DNA of 62,400 bases, taken from assembly GCA_040755725.1 (NCBI GenBank), contig JBFMAI010000005.1, positions 1 through 62,400 on the forward strand. The letters run 5' to 3'. Both the position numbers and the translations under genes were made by a program. The DNA comes from JBFMAI01 sp040755725. Lineage in GTDB: Bacteria; Planctomycetota; Phycisphaerae; UBA1845; Fen-1342. Of this stretch, positions 38,212 to 47,189 are shown one piece after another. The notes beneath the pieces were generated by a model. That model was not told where the DNA came from, searched no databases, and was given only the letters and a program-made list of their open reading frames with translations. The stretch's first letter is position 1, and each line of letters begins with the position of its first letter.

Positions 38212-40106
38212 GCGCCCCCTCCGCCGCCGCGACCCGGCTCACGATCCTCCCCGCCGGGACCGCCGCCTGCACTTCCGCGGCCCTCTCCGCCGCGCTCCCC
38301 ACCCGGCGCCCGCTCCCCGCCCGGCGCCCCGCGCTGCCGCATGAGTTGCTCGCGTTCCTCCGGCGTCATGTTCCGAAAACGCTCGCGCATCTTCTCGCGC
38401 TCCTCCGGGGTCATGTTCTGAAAACGCTCGCGCATCTTCGCACGCTCTTCCGCGGACATCTCCTGCGGGCCACGCTGGCCCGGTTCGCCAGGCGGTCCAC
38501 TCCCGGCGGCCGCGGCGCCCGGACGCACGTCCGCCCCCGGCGCTGCCGGCGTAGCACCGGCGGCTGGGCCGCCCGGCGCGAGGTCCCCAGTACCCGCCGA
38601 CGACGTCGGTTCCGTCGCCGTGCCCGCGGACAGCGGCGGCGTCAGCAGAACCTCCTGCCCCGCCGTGAGCCCCTCGAGCACATGCACCATCGAGTTGTTG
38701 TCGAGTCCGATGCGGACCGGGCGTGGTTCGAAGCCGCCCCCGGCGCGCACATACACCGTCGGACTGCCGCCCCGCCGCAGCACGGCTTGGACCGGAACGT
38801 AAACGGCGTCCGCGTGCTGCTGGACAATGATCTCCGCCTGACAGCTCATGCCCGTTCGCAAACTGCTGTCCGTCGCACTCAGGTGGATTTCCGTCGGGTA
38901 GACCTTCAGGTCGGGGTTCATCCACGCGCTCTGGGCGTCCGGCAACGGGGCGATCTTGGCCACCCGCCCGGTGAAGACCTGCCCCGGCAACGCATCGACC
39001 GTCACGCGCACCGGCAACCCGATGCGCACCTTCTCCAGGCTGGACTCATGAATTAGCACCTCCGCCATCATGGACTCCGCCGACGGCAGGTAGATCAACT
39101 CCTGCCGCTCGCGCACCGCCTGGCCTTCCTCGAGCGGTTCGCTGCGCATCCGGCGACCGCCGGTCTGCATCGAGGTGGCGTAGACCACCAACCCGGAGCG
39201 CGGCGCGTAGATCTTGGTCCGCTCGATCTGCCGCTGCACGCGCTCCATCATGGACCGCTGCTGGCGGAGCTCGGTCTCCTTGGCCTTGAGTTCGGCCTCG
39301 GCCTGGACGATGTCCGCGTTGGCCTGGAGTTTGACCCGCTCCAAGGCCATGTTCGTCTGGTCCACGTTGCTCTTCAACTCGGCGAGCTTGCGCTGCGACG
39401 TGTATGTCCGCAGCAGCTCCAGCGTCGCGACGGCCAGCTCGTGATTGAGTTGGGCCCGGTTGTACGTCAGCCGGTCCGCCTCGAGCTCGGTCTGCGAGAT
39501 GTACTTCTCCTCATAGAGGCGTTCCGACCATTTCAGTTTCTCCGCCGCCCGCTCGAGCTCCTCGCGGGCCAGGGTGATCTTGGATTCCGCCTCCTTGACC
39601 TCCTGGGGATAGAGCCCCTCCTCGTACTGCTTCACGTCCTCTTGCGCGAACTGATAGTCCAGCTCTGCCCGCGAGATGTTGCTGGCCGCCTGGTTGCGGG
39701 TCACGGCCAGGTTCTCGCGCGCCCGCACAAAGGCCGCGTCGGCGTTGTGGACCGCGATTTCCTGCTGGAGCAGCTCGTCCTGGAGCTTGCTGGCATCCAG
39801 CTCGACCAGCAGGTCCCCCTTGTTCACCTGCGTCCCTTCCGGAATCAGGAAGATGATCGTCGCCTGCCCCTCCACCTCGCACTTGAGGCTGACCTGCTCC
39901 ATCGACTTGATCGTCCCCGGCTGCACCACGCTGATCGTGAGTGGGCCGCGCTGCACGCGGAACGTCGCCGGCGCGTCCTTCGCCAGCGCTTCGCTCACCG
40001 TGCGCGTGAACGCCCAGCCGCCCACGCCGCCCACCACGACCACGGCCCCGACCACCCACGGCCACTTGCGGCGCAGCTTCTGCATCGGCGTCTCAGGGCT
40101 TTTCAT
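38208..40106 (-). CDS. HlyD/MacA-type periplasmic adaptor with repeated charged tail
   Basis: 632 residues. One N-terminal membrane helix (WPWVVGAVVVVGGVGGWAF) is followed by a barrel-sandwich lipoyl-like half (EGTQVNKGDLLVELDASKLQDELLQQ) and a long coiled-coil hairpin (about 110-300). The second lipoyl half (IYAPRSGLVVYATS) and beta-barrel domains follow. From about 560 comes an odd tail: near-repeats MSAEERAKMRERFQNM, MTPEEREKMRERFRNM and MTPEEREQLMRQ, then a Gly/Glu-rich end. The tail may interact with envelope partners (inference). It overlaps TolC by 14 bases. Confidence 0.9.
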   Translation of the reverse strand: MKSPETPMQKLRRKWPWVVGAVVVVGGVGGWAFTRTVSEALAKDAPATFRVQRGPLTISVVQPGTIKSMEQVSLKCEVEGQATIIFLIPEGTQVNKGDLLVELDASKLQDELLQQEIAVHNADAAFVRARENLAVTRNQAASNISRAELDYQFAQEDVKQYEEGLYPQEVKEAESKITLAREELERAAEKLKWSERLYEEKYISQTELEADRLTYNRAQLNHELAVATLELLRTYTSQRKLAELKSNVDQTNMALERVKLQANADIVQAEAELKAKETELRQQRSMMERVQRQIERTKIYAPRSGLVVYATSMQTGGRRMRSEPLEEGQAVRERQELIYLPSAESMMAEVLIHESSLEKVRIGLPVRVTVDALPGQVFTGRVAKIAPLPDAQSAWMNPDLKVYPTEIHLSATDSSLRTGMSCQAEIIVQQHADAVYVPVQAVLRRGGSPTVYVRAGGGFEPRPVRIGLDNNSMVHVLEGLTAGQEVLLTPPLSAGTATEPTSSAGTGDLAPGGPAAGATPAAPGADVRPGAAAAGSGPPGEPGQRGPQEMSAEERAKMRERFQNMTPEEREKMRERFRNMTPEEREQLMRQRGAPGGERAPGGERGGEGRGSAGGGPGGEDREPGRGGGGGA

Positions 40107-42102
40107 GGTCCTCGCTCCCGTTCGCAGGAACGTACTCCTCCCACAGGCCCCGGTGATCCACCGCCAGCACGTCCAGGTCCCGCTGCAGCGCCAACTCGTT
40201 GACGCGATAGCTGATCATGGCGGCCGTCAACGCATTCTGGGCGTTCACCAGCGCGTCTTGGGCTTCCAGCAGGTCCCGAATCTCCGCCCGGCCGGCCTCC
40301 AGAAACAGGCTCGTGCTCGCCACCCGCCGCTCCGCCACCCGCACCGCCTCGGCCTGAATGAGCACACTCTCCCGCGCTTCCAACAGCCGGCTCAGCCCGT
40401 TCCGCACGTCCAGCTTGATCTGGTCCTCCACGGCCTGGACCTCCCGCACGGCCGCTTCGAACTGGATCAGGCTCCCGCGATACCGGGCACGCTCCGCCGT
40501 CCGCTCCAACGGCAGGTCCACCGTCAGCAGCGCCGAGTACACGCCCTCGTCCGGCCGCAGGATCGAATCGTCCAGTCCAACGTTCGCCAGTGTCCGCCGC
40601 GCACCGGCCGACCCGCGCCCCAACAGCGTCACGTCGGCCCGCAACTGGTCCGCCGCCACCGCCACGGCCCGCTGCGTGTCGTAGACCTTTCCAATCGCTA
40701 CCCGCAAGTCCAGCCGCTGCCCCAACGCCAGCGCCAGCGCCGTGGTCAAGTCCATCTCGTAGCGGCCCGGCCGGCCGCGCCCCGGCGGCGTCAGTTCGAC
40801 CGGCGCATCCGCCGTCGCCGCCTGCGGGCCCGCGCCCGCCTCCGTCACGCCCGCGCCGGTAATCAGGTCGTCCAGGGCCGCCCTGATCGTAGCCAACTCG
40901 TTACGATCCAGCTCGACCTTCGCGTCCGGCGGCAGCCCCAGTGTCAGCTTGAATCCGTCAAGCTGCCGCTGATAAGACTCGGTCGCCGACACCCACTGAT
41001 TCCGGGCCCGCAACTCGTCCTGCCGCGACTGATCGACCTGGATCTCCGGCAAGCGTCCCGCGTCGGCCAAACGCCGCGCCCGCCGCGTCGAGGCGATCAG
41101 GCGACGGTAGTTGTCTGCGGCGTTGTGGACCGCATCGAGTTGCCGGAGCACGGCCAGATACTCGCTGGCCACGCTGACGGCGAACTGCCGCTTGAAGCGC
41201 TCGAACTCGTACAGCGCATAGACCACGTTCCGTTCAGCCTGCGTCAGCGGCTCGGTGACGACGAACTCGCCCGAGCCCCGCAACAGCGGCATGCTGATGG
41301 TGACGTCCGCGAAGACCCCCCGCGAAAACAGCCGGTCTTGGGTGAGTAGCGACACCAGGTCCAATCCAAGTTGCCCCGTGAACGTCAGGCCGCTCCGAAA
41401 CCGCTGCGACAGCTCGAGGACGCTGCCGTACTCCAGCCCACCCACCGTCTGGCGGTCGGTGTGCCCCTTGTCATCCAGCGCGACCTCACGCTCCAATTCA
41501 GCCTGATATAGGCCGTCCACCACGCCCTTCCATGTCCGCCGAAACGCGTCGCGCTCCAGATCAAGCTGGAGCGCCGTTTGAAACACCTGCTCCTTGCGCG
41601 CCTGATACTCGCGGCTCTCGTGGGCCGCGATTTGCAGCGCGTCCGTCAGCGACACCCGCAGGCCCGCGCCCGTCTCAAACGAGCGTGCCAGACCATCGTC
41701 CGCCGGCGGCTGCTTCAGGTAGTCGGCGTCGGGCCACTGCCGGATAGGCTCCACGTCTCGCGAATGCCGGCTCGCCGCCGCCGCGCTCGGAAGCTGCTGA
41801 TCGAGCAACAGGCGTCGACGCAGCGTCTCGGCCGGCGGGGCGATGCGGAACGGCTCGGTCCGCCCGAGCGCGGCCGCTTGCTTCTCGGCAATGATGTCGT
41901 AGGCCGTTCGGTCAGCCTGGCGGCGGTGAAACTCCGCCGTGCAGCCCGCGATCAGGAGCACCAGCCCGGCGACGAACGCCACCGCGGTGAACCGCCCACC
42001 GCCGCGCCCGACGCCCAGTCTGCGCCCCGACCGACAGCGCGGGCGTGCCCACGGGAGGCGGGTGACGTCCGCCCTCGGTACCAACCCACGGGTCGATCGC
42101 AT
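40093..42102 (-). CDS. TolC-family outer membrane efflux protein
   Basis: 669 residues, longer than typical TolC. The N-terminus has a signal or lipoprotein-like segment (VAFVAGLVLLIAGC) that would place Cys at the lipid anchor. Then come two TolC repeats rich in long helices, with features such as LTQAERNVVYALYEFERFKRQFAVSVASEYLAVLRQLDAVHNA and VEDQIKLDVRNGLSRLLEARESVLIQAEAV, closing ARAEIRDLLEAQDALVNAQN. It provides the outer-membrane duct for the HlyD/MacB pump. Its ATG overlaps the upstream lipoprotein stop (ATGA). Confidence 0.88.
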   Translation of the reverse strand: MRSTRGLVPRADVTRLPWARPRCRSGRRLGVGRGGGRFTAVAFVAGLVLLIAGCTAEFHRRQADRTAYDIIAEKQAAALGRTEPFRIAPPAETLRRRLLLDQQLPSAAAASRHSRDVEPIRQWPDADYLKQPPADDGLARSFETGAGLRVSLTDALQIAAHESREYQARKEQVFQTALQLDLERDAFRRTWKGVVDGLYQAELEREVALDDKGHTDRQTVGGLEYGSVLELSQRFRSGLTFTGQLGLDLVSLLTQDRLFSRGVFADVTISMPLLRGSGEFVVTEPLTQAERNVVYALYEFERFKRQFAVSVASEYLAVLRQLDAVHNAADNYRRLIASTRRARRLADAGRLPEIQVDQSRQDELRARNQWVSATESYQRQLDGFKLTLGLPPDAKVELDRNELATIRAALDDLITGAGVTEAGAGPQAATADAPVELTPPGRGRPGRYEMDLTTALALALGQRLDLRVAIGKVYDTQRAVAVAADQLRADVTLLGRGSAGARRTLANVGLDDSILRPDEGVYSALLTVDLPLERTAERARYRGSLIQFEAAVREVQAVEDQIKLDVRNGLSRLLEARESVLIQAEAVRVAERRVASTSLFLEAGRAEIRDLLEAQDALVNAQNALTAAMISYRVNELALQRDLDVLAVDHRGLWEEYVPANGSEDHEKP

Positions 42103-42299
42103 CAGCTTCCCGCAAGCTGCTCGCCGAGCTTCTCGATGAACGAGTTGAGCGCCGCTTGGAGGGCCGCGCGGGTCGTCTCGGTGAGGACCTCATTCCGGTC
42201 GATCGGGCAGCCGCCCATCCACACCAGCAACGCCCCGACGATCAGCCACGCCAACGGTCGTCCGCTACGCGGACTCGCTGTTCGGTATTCCTTGCTCAC
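42102..42299 (-). CDS. Small lipoprotein at the head of the efflux operon
   Basis: 65 residues from GTG 42299, which follows GGAG at eight bases. SKEYRTASPRSGRPLAWLIVGALLVWMGGC gives a charged start, a hydrophobic stretch and a lipobox Cys. The mature part (PIDRNEVLTETTRAALQAAL and a helical end) is short. Similar small lipoproteins beginning the same kind of operon are common in planctomycetes as far as I recall, but no function is known. It is coupled to tolC by ATGA. Confidence 0.6.
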   Translation of the reverse strand: MSKEYRTASPRSGRPLAWLIVGALLVWMGGCPIDRNEVLTETTRAALQAALNSFIEKLGEQLAGS

Positions 42300-42485
42300 G
42301 CTCGCACTCCGCCAGGGCTGCCTGTGATTCTCGAAACGCGCCGCCGCCGCGGGCCGGCGCGGCCCCCCGACCCGCACCCGCTTCATCCCGGTGCGGGGCC
42401 TGGGGCGCGTATTGTGCCCGTGGGTAGTGGGCCTTTCAACCCACGCCACTTGTCGCCATGACGCCCCGCGTGCATCGCGGCCCCA

Positions 42486-43901
42486 TCACGGGCTGGTCAG
42501 CAGCGACACGAACGGGTTGATGTCCCCAAAGTCAAACCTGCCGTCAGCGTTGATGTCCCGGTTGTCAAATGGACAATTCGGGAACGCGGCCTGATAGGCG
42601 GTCGGGTTCGTCAACGCCAGCACAAAGGGATTGATATCGCCGAAGTCCACATGCCCGTCGCAGTTCAGGTCGCCGCGCCGAATCGTCCAATACCTCATCA
42701 CGCGCGGCACCTGCCCCGGATAGCTGTACTCCCACACCACCACCTTGGCCTGCGTCACCTCGAACACGTGCCCACTGGTGCCCTCGACCGAAATGGTGTC
42801 GCCGTTCGGCAGGCGGTACGCGCCGGACAGGTGCTCGGAATACAGCCAGCCGGGCGCGCTGAAACTCCAGATCGGCGCCGCGGGCCCGAACGGCTGACCC
42901 GGCAGGATGTCGTAGGTGCCGTTGGCGTTGAGCGGCGGAACGATCTCGTCGATGCTCGAGTAATCGTTCGCGGACCCCGACCGATCCCCGTTGTTGAAAG
43001 CCAGCAGGTTCCCGGCCCCCGGCAGCCCCGGATCGATCCAGTTCACGCCATGCACCACGAAGAAGTGCTGGGTGCTCGTGGTCCCGCGCCCGTACACCTG
43101 GGGGTTGCCCCAGCGATACAGGAAATCGCCGCCCATGCCGCTGCGCCCGCCGGTGTGGCCTGCGGCCTCGGCCGTCGTCGTGCTGTGGTCGATGATGTAG
43201 ATTTCGCTCATGTAGTGTGAGCTGAAGACGATTTGATCGAGCTCCGGGTTGTAGTCCACGGCGTTAACGTGCATCCAGTCGCCGCCCAACACCGATCCGT
43301 AGTTGATATTCAACAACTCGGGGTGGTCGGCCACCACACCGTAGTTTGGCTTACCGGGATCAACACTCTGAACCAGGTGGTCCCAGGCGTGCCACTCCCA
43401 CACGATGTTGCCGCCCGTCGCCCCCACCGGCTGAATCTCGACGATCTTGTCCGGCCACATGTCGCCGGGGATGCTCTGGCGGCCCGCCGCAATGGCCTGG
43501 GCCTGCGTCTTGCGCTCCCAGGCAATCAGCAGGACATTCCCGTTGGGCATGGGAATGGCATCGTGGTGCTGCTGATAGCTGGTGGTCGCGTAGGTGTAGT
43601 TCCACGTTACCTGGTTGCTCGCGCTGATGATCTGGATACGGCCGCCGGCCCCGCCGCCGTTGAAACTCCCGCCGCTGATCGTACACGGTCGCAGCAGGGA
43701 CTCGTCCGGGAGCATGTACGCCGCCAGCGCCACCGGTCGCGCTCCTGTCCAGGTCTTGACGGGATTCCCCTGCATGTCGATCAGAAAGCTGCTCGTCGAA
43801 CTGCCGGGCGAAATCAGTGTCCGGCCCTCATACGGACCCTGCGCGTTGCTGACACCGTGGAGCGTCAGCAACACGAGGATGACCATGATCTGTGTGCGCA
43901 T
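42486..43901 (-). CDS. Secreted arylsulfotransferase-like protein with C-terminal dockerin
   Basis: 471 residues from ATG 43901, behind GGAGGAG. Signal peptide VILVLLTLHGVSNAQ. The body follows the ASST/arylsulfotransferase_2 propeller fold: FLIDMQGNPVKTWTG, QQHHDAIPMPNGNVLLIAWE, IVWEWHAWDHLVQ, DWMHVNAVDYNPELDQIVFSSH, FVVHGVNWI. His residues at these spots match the active-site pattern of the family, but sulfotransfer is not proven. The last 60 residues are a dockerin type I pair: GDLNCDGHVDFGDINPFV and RDINADGRFDFGDINPFV. Confidence 0.8.
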   Translation of the reverse strand: MRTQIMVILVLLTLHGVSNAQGPYEGRTLISPGSSTSSFLIDMQGNPVKTWTGARPVALAAYMLPDESLLRPCTISGGSFNGGGAGGRIQIISASNQVTWNYTYATTSYQQHHDAIPMPNGNVLLIAWERKTQAQAIAAGRQSIPGDMWPDKIVEIQPVGATGGNIVWEWHAWDHLVQSVDPGKPNYGVVADHPELLNINYGSVLGGDWMHVNAVDYNPELDQIVFSSHYMSEIYIIDHSTTTAEAAGHTGGRSGMGGDFLYRWGNPQVYGRGTTSTQHFFVVHGVNWIDPGLPGAGNLLAFNNGDRSGSANDYSSIDEIVPPLNANGTYDILPGQPFGPAAPIWSFSAPGWLYSEHLSGAYRLPNGDTISVEGTSGHVFEVTQAKVVVWEYSYPGQVPRVMRYWTIRRGDLNCDGHVDFGDINPFVLALTNPTAYQAAFPNCPFDNRDINADGRFDFGDINPFVSLLTSP

Positions 43902-43989
43902 ACTCAACTCCTCCTGCAAGTCGTCTAGTCTTTCCGCGACCGTTCCCGGCATGTACCAACGCCGCTCTTCTGCCTCCGCGGCGGTCCGC

Positions 43990-46900
43990 TCACGGCGCTC
44001 CAAACGCCGCCTGGAGCCCGGCAAAGTCCGCCAAATCAACATCCCCGTCGCAATCCCCGTCGAACACCTCGTACCCGGTGGCCACCCCGCCCGCCGGCCC
44101 CTTCAGCCCCGCGGCGAATTGCCCGTAGTCCGCCCAGTCCACATCGCCGTCGGGCTCAGAATCGTACGGCGCGTACGGGTCCGCATTCGCCGTGCCCGGC
44201 GTCGCCGTACGGAAGAACCGGCGGCACGCGCCCGCATCCGGAAACCGCCCCATCGAGATGTCCGTCGTCTGGTAGCCGAACACCACCGTGTCCAGGGCGG
44301 CATTTCCATGCGCGTCGCGGTCGTACAGGCCGAGCGCCTCGCCGCTCTTGCTGAGCTTGAAATTCGTGTGCGTTGGCCCTTCGTTCTCCTCCTCGTCCGC
44401 CCAGAACAGCCGGTGGCCGCCCGCCTCGATGACGACGCCGGCCGGAATCCGCCACTTGGTCGGGTTGCTCAGGCTGTCCGTCAAGTACATCCCCCCCAGA
44501 TCAACGGCGGCCGCCCCCGCGTTGTACAGCTCGAACCAATCGTCGTAGTCGCCGCCCTCGTCCCGGATGGTTGTGTCGTTGTCGGCCATGAACTCGTTTA
44601 TGTAGAGCGACGGCGGAGCATATCCGACCACGTAGGAATACGTCCCCGTCGGCGCATTCTTGGGATCGGTGGCCTTGGCCCCCAGATCATCGGTCGCCGT
44701 GACGTAGTAGTGTACGACCGTGTTCTCCGGCTGCGGCGGCACAGCACCGCCGTAGACGTCATCGCCGGCCGCTCCGTCATGGTGCAACCCATCGTCGTAC
44801 ATGGTCACGTCCAGCCAGCCGCCGCCGGCGTCGTACGTCAGCTTTACCGCCGCGACCCCCACATCGTCCGTAGCCCGGCAGGTCACCCATACGGTGTCCT
44901 GGGACCCCGGAGCCGCCGGCGTATGCATCGTCTGCGCAATCACCGGCGGGGCGTTGTGCGGCTGGTTGGCCGCCCCCGGGGTGGGAACACCCATGAAGTT
45001 CCACGGGCCCGTGCCGTCAGGATAGCGCCCGTACGACACGTCGGTGTACTGCGGCCCGAAGTCCAGCGAGTCCAGCCGCGTGCTGCCGTTGCGGGCCACC
45101 AGGCCGATTTCCTCGCCCCCGGCACTCAGCTTGAAGTTGGCATGGGTCGGGCCCTGCTCCGGCTCTTCGTCCGCCCAGAAGAGCAGGTATTGCCCGGGCG
45201 CAATCGACACGCCCGCAGGAATCGGCCACTTGGTCAGATTCGCCAGATTGTCGGTCAGGTACATGCCGCCCAGGTCGACCGCCTCCGGACCGGCGTTGTA
45301 GATCTCAATCCAGTCTTCGTAAGCCCCCGGTTCCTCCGGGTCCTCAATCGTCGAGTCGTTGTCCGCCATGAACTCATTGATGTAGATTTCCAGCGGCGCG
45401 TCGGGCTGATTGGCCGCGCCGGGAGTGGGGCTGTGCATTTCCGACCACGGCCCTTCCCCGTCAGGGTGACGGCCGAATGAAACGTCCGCGCCGAGTGCCG
45501 GATAGAAGACCGAATCGAGCAGCGTGTGAACGGAACCGCTCACCGCAAATAGGTACAGCATCCCGCCGGCGGGATTCAGCATGAACGTCGCGTGGTTCGC
45601 GCCCTGCGCCGGCTGGCCGTCCAGCCACAGGATGCGGAATTGCCCATCGTCCAAAACCCCCGCCGGCAATGCCCACTTGGTCGGCTGACCGTTGTCATCG
45701 GTCACGTACAGCCCGGACAGGTCCACCGCGCCGGGCCCCAGGTTGTGGATTTCCAGCCACGGGTCGTACTCATTGGCCTCGTCGGGCAACGTGGTCACGT
45801 TCACCGACATCAGTTCGTTAAGCTGGATGTCGCGGGGTTCGGCGAAGTCGTTCAACCGCTGGTTGAGCCAGTTCGCCCGCACGTTGACGAAGTGTCGCAG
45901 ACCGTAGATGACGCTCGGGCCCGACCCGATGTTCGTCGTCAGGTTCGTCTCGAACTGGGCACTCGTATACTGCTTGTTCGGGTCGGCGTACACGTCCGCG
46001 CGGATCAGGTTCGCCAACTGGACGATCCGGGCGTACACGGTCGCCGTGTCGAACCCCTCCCGCAGCATCCGTGCCAGAAAACGCAGGTAGGCCCGCTGGT
46101 AGGCGTCCACGGCCCACAGGTTCTCCATCAGCGGCCGCCGCTGTACCTGCCCCTGGTAGGGCGCGGGCAGCCAGAACGGGTCCATTTCCAGCGGATCGTC
46201 CCACGGGTCCATGAACATCAGGAACCGCCCGAACGACTCGTTCGTGTCCCAGTGGATGTGAGTGATCCGGCCCGTGTCGTCGCGGTCGTACAGGAAGTAG
46301 TTGTGCGCGGCCCCGTTGTAGGAATCGATGTTGACAAAGAGGTTGTTGAGCGCTAACCCGCGCAGCGCGCCGGGCACATCGAAGATCGGTTCCAGCACGG
46401 CCGGGAACTGGGCCGGAGGCGTGTTGTTCAGCACGTCGATGAACGCGATCAACTGCGAGTAGTCGTTCGTCGCCTCGTTCGTCTGCAATTGGTAGAACTT
46501 GTGGTACGGCTCCGGGTCGGGCCCCAGCCAGGTCAGGTCCGAACCGAAATCATTGGTCGGGTGCCCCGGCTCGTTCGTCTCCGCCTTGAACAGGTTGCCC
46601 GCCTCCGCCTCCCCGAACCGGCTCCGCGCGAAGGTCGAGTCGACCTGCTCCACGGCGGTATATAGGCCCCAATACTGGTCGTTCACGTACAGCCGCGCGG
46701 GGACCGCGCGAATGGTCGGTCCGTACTTGCCGGCAAAGTCCAGAAACAGCTTCTCCCGCAACATGGTGGGATCGTTGTAGCTGTTGTTAAGATTGAGCTT
46801 CTTGAGCCCGACGAACGTTGCCTGGTAGTACTTGTTGAAATTGAGCTTGAACGACTTCTTGACCGTTGGGATGTTGAAAGAGGAGCTGCCCTTGAAACGC

Positions 46901-47142
46901 ACGCCCACCGGGTCCAGCACGATGCTACCGTACTCGAACCGCGCGGGGAAGTACGGGTCGTTCGGGTCGTTGGCGTGGCTCTCGTACAGCACTTCGTACC
47001 AGTTGGGATCGGTGAAATACAACCGAACCTCGTGGACCACCCGGTCGTCAAAAAAGACGTCTGCCTCGTCCGCGTAGGCACTCGCAATCGCGGTGACGGT
47101 CAGCAGCACAGCCGCGGCGATGCCGCGCCCGCGTCGTGTCAT
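43990..47142 (-). CDS. CotH-kinase-fold protein with three lamin-tail domains and dockerin-like end
   Basis: 1050 residues from ATG 47142, behind AGAGGAG. Signal peptide VLLTVTAIASAYA. The CotH domain (about 25-380) shows KGSSSFNIPTVKKSFKLNFNK, LNLNNSYNDPTMLREKL, WGLYTAVEQVD and HIHWDTNESFGRF. Then follow three lamin-tail domains. The second and third are close copies (IYINEFMADND, DWIEIYNAGPEAVDLGGMYL, LFWADEEPEQGPTHANFKLS), with an Ig-like insert between them. The end carries two calcium-type repeats (DSEPDGDVDWADY and DGDCDGDVDLADF). CotH proteins of other bacteria phosphorylate proteins; here the substrate is unknown. Confidence 0.87.
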   Translation of the reverse strand: MTRRGRGIAAAVLLTVTAIASAYADEADVFFDDRVVHEVRLYFTDPNWYEVLYESHANDPNDPYFPARFEYGSIVLDPVGVRFKGSSSFNIPTVKKSFKLNFNKYYQATFVGLKKLNLNNSYNDPTMLREKLFLDFAGKYGPTIRAVPARLYVNDQYWGLYTAVEQVDSTFARSRFGEAEAGNLFKAETNEPGHPTNDFGSDLTWLGPDPEPYHKFYQLQTNEATNDYSQLIAFIDVLNNTPPAQFPAVLEPIFDVPGALRGLALNNLFVNIDSYNGAAHNYFLYDRDDTGRITHIHWDTNESFGRFLMFMDPWDDPLEMDPFWLPAPYQGQVQRRPLMENLWAVDAYQRAYLRFLARMLREGFDTATVYARIVQLANLIRADVYADPNKQYTSAQFETNLTTNIGSGPSVIYGLRHFVNVRANWLNQRLNDFAEPRDIQLNELMSVNVTTLPDEANEYDPWLEIHNLGPGAVDLSGLYVTDDNGQPTKWALPAGVLDDGQFRILWLDGQPAQGANHATFMLNPAGGMLYLFAVSGSVHTLLDSVFYPALGADVSFGRHPDGEGPWSEMHSPTPGAANQPDAPLEIYINEFMADNDSTIEDPEEPGAYEDWIEIYNAGPEAVDLGGMYLTDNLANLTKWPIPAGVSIAPGQYLLFWADEEPEQGPTHANFKLSAGGEEIGLVARNGSTRLDSLDFGPQYTDVSYGRYPDGTGPWNFMGVPTPGAANQPHNAPPVIAQTMHTPAAPGSQDTVWVTCRATDDVGVAAVKLTYDAGGGWLDVTMYDDGLHHDGAAGDDVYGGAVPPQPENTVVHYYVTATDDLGAKATDPKNAPTGTYSYVVGYAPPSLYINEFMADNDTTIRDEGGDYDDWFELYNAGAAAVDLGGMYLTDSLSNPTKWRIPAGVVIEAGGHRLFWADEEENEGPTHTNFKLSKSGEALGLYDRDAHGNAALDTVVFGYQTTDISMGRFPDAGACRRFFRTATPGTANADPYAPYDSEPDGDVDWADYGQFAAGLKGPAGGVATGYEVFDGDCDGDVDLADFAGLQAAFGAP

Positions 47143-47189
47143 GATTGGCTCCTCTGCTCGCCGGCTACCGACCGGCGGCGCCGTCCTCG

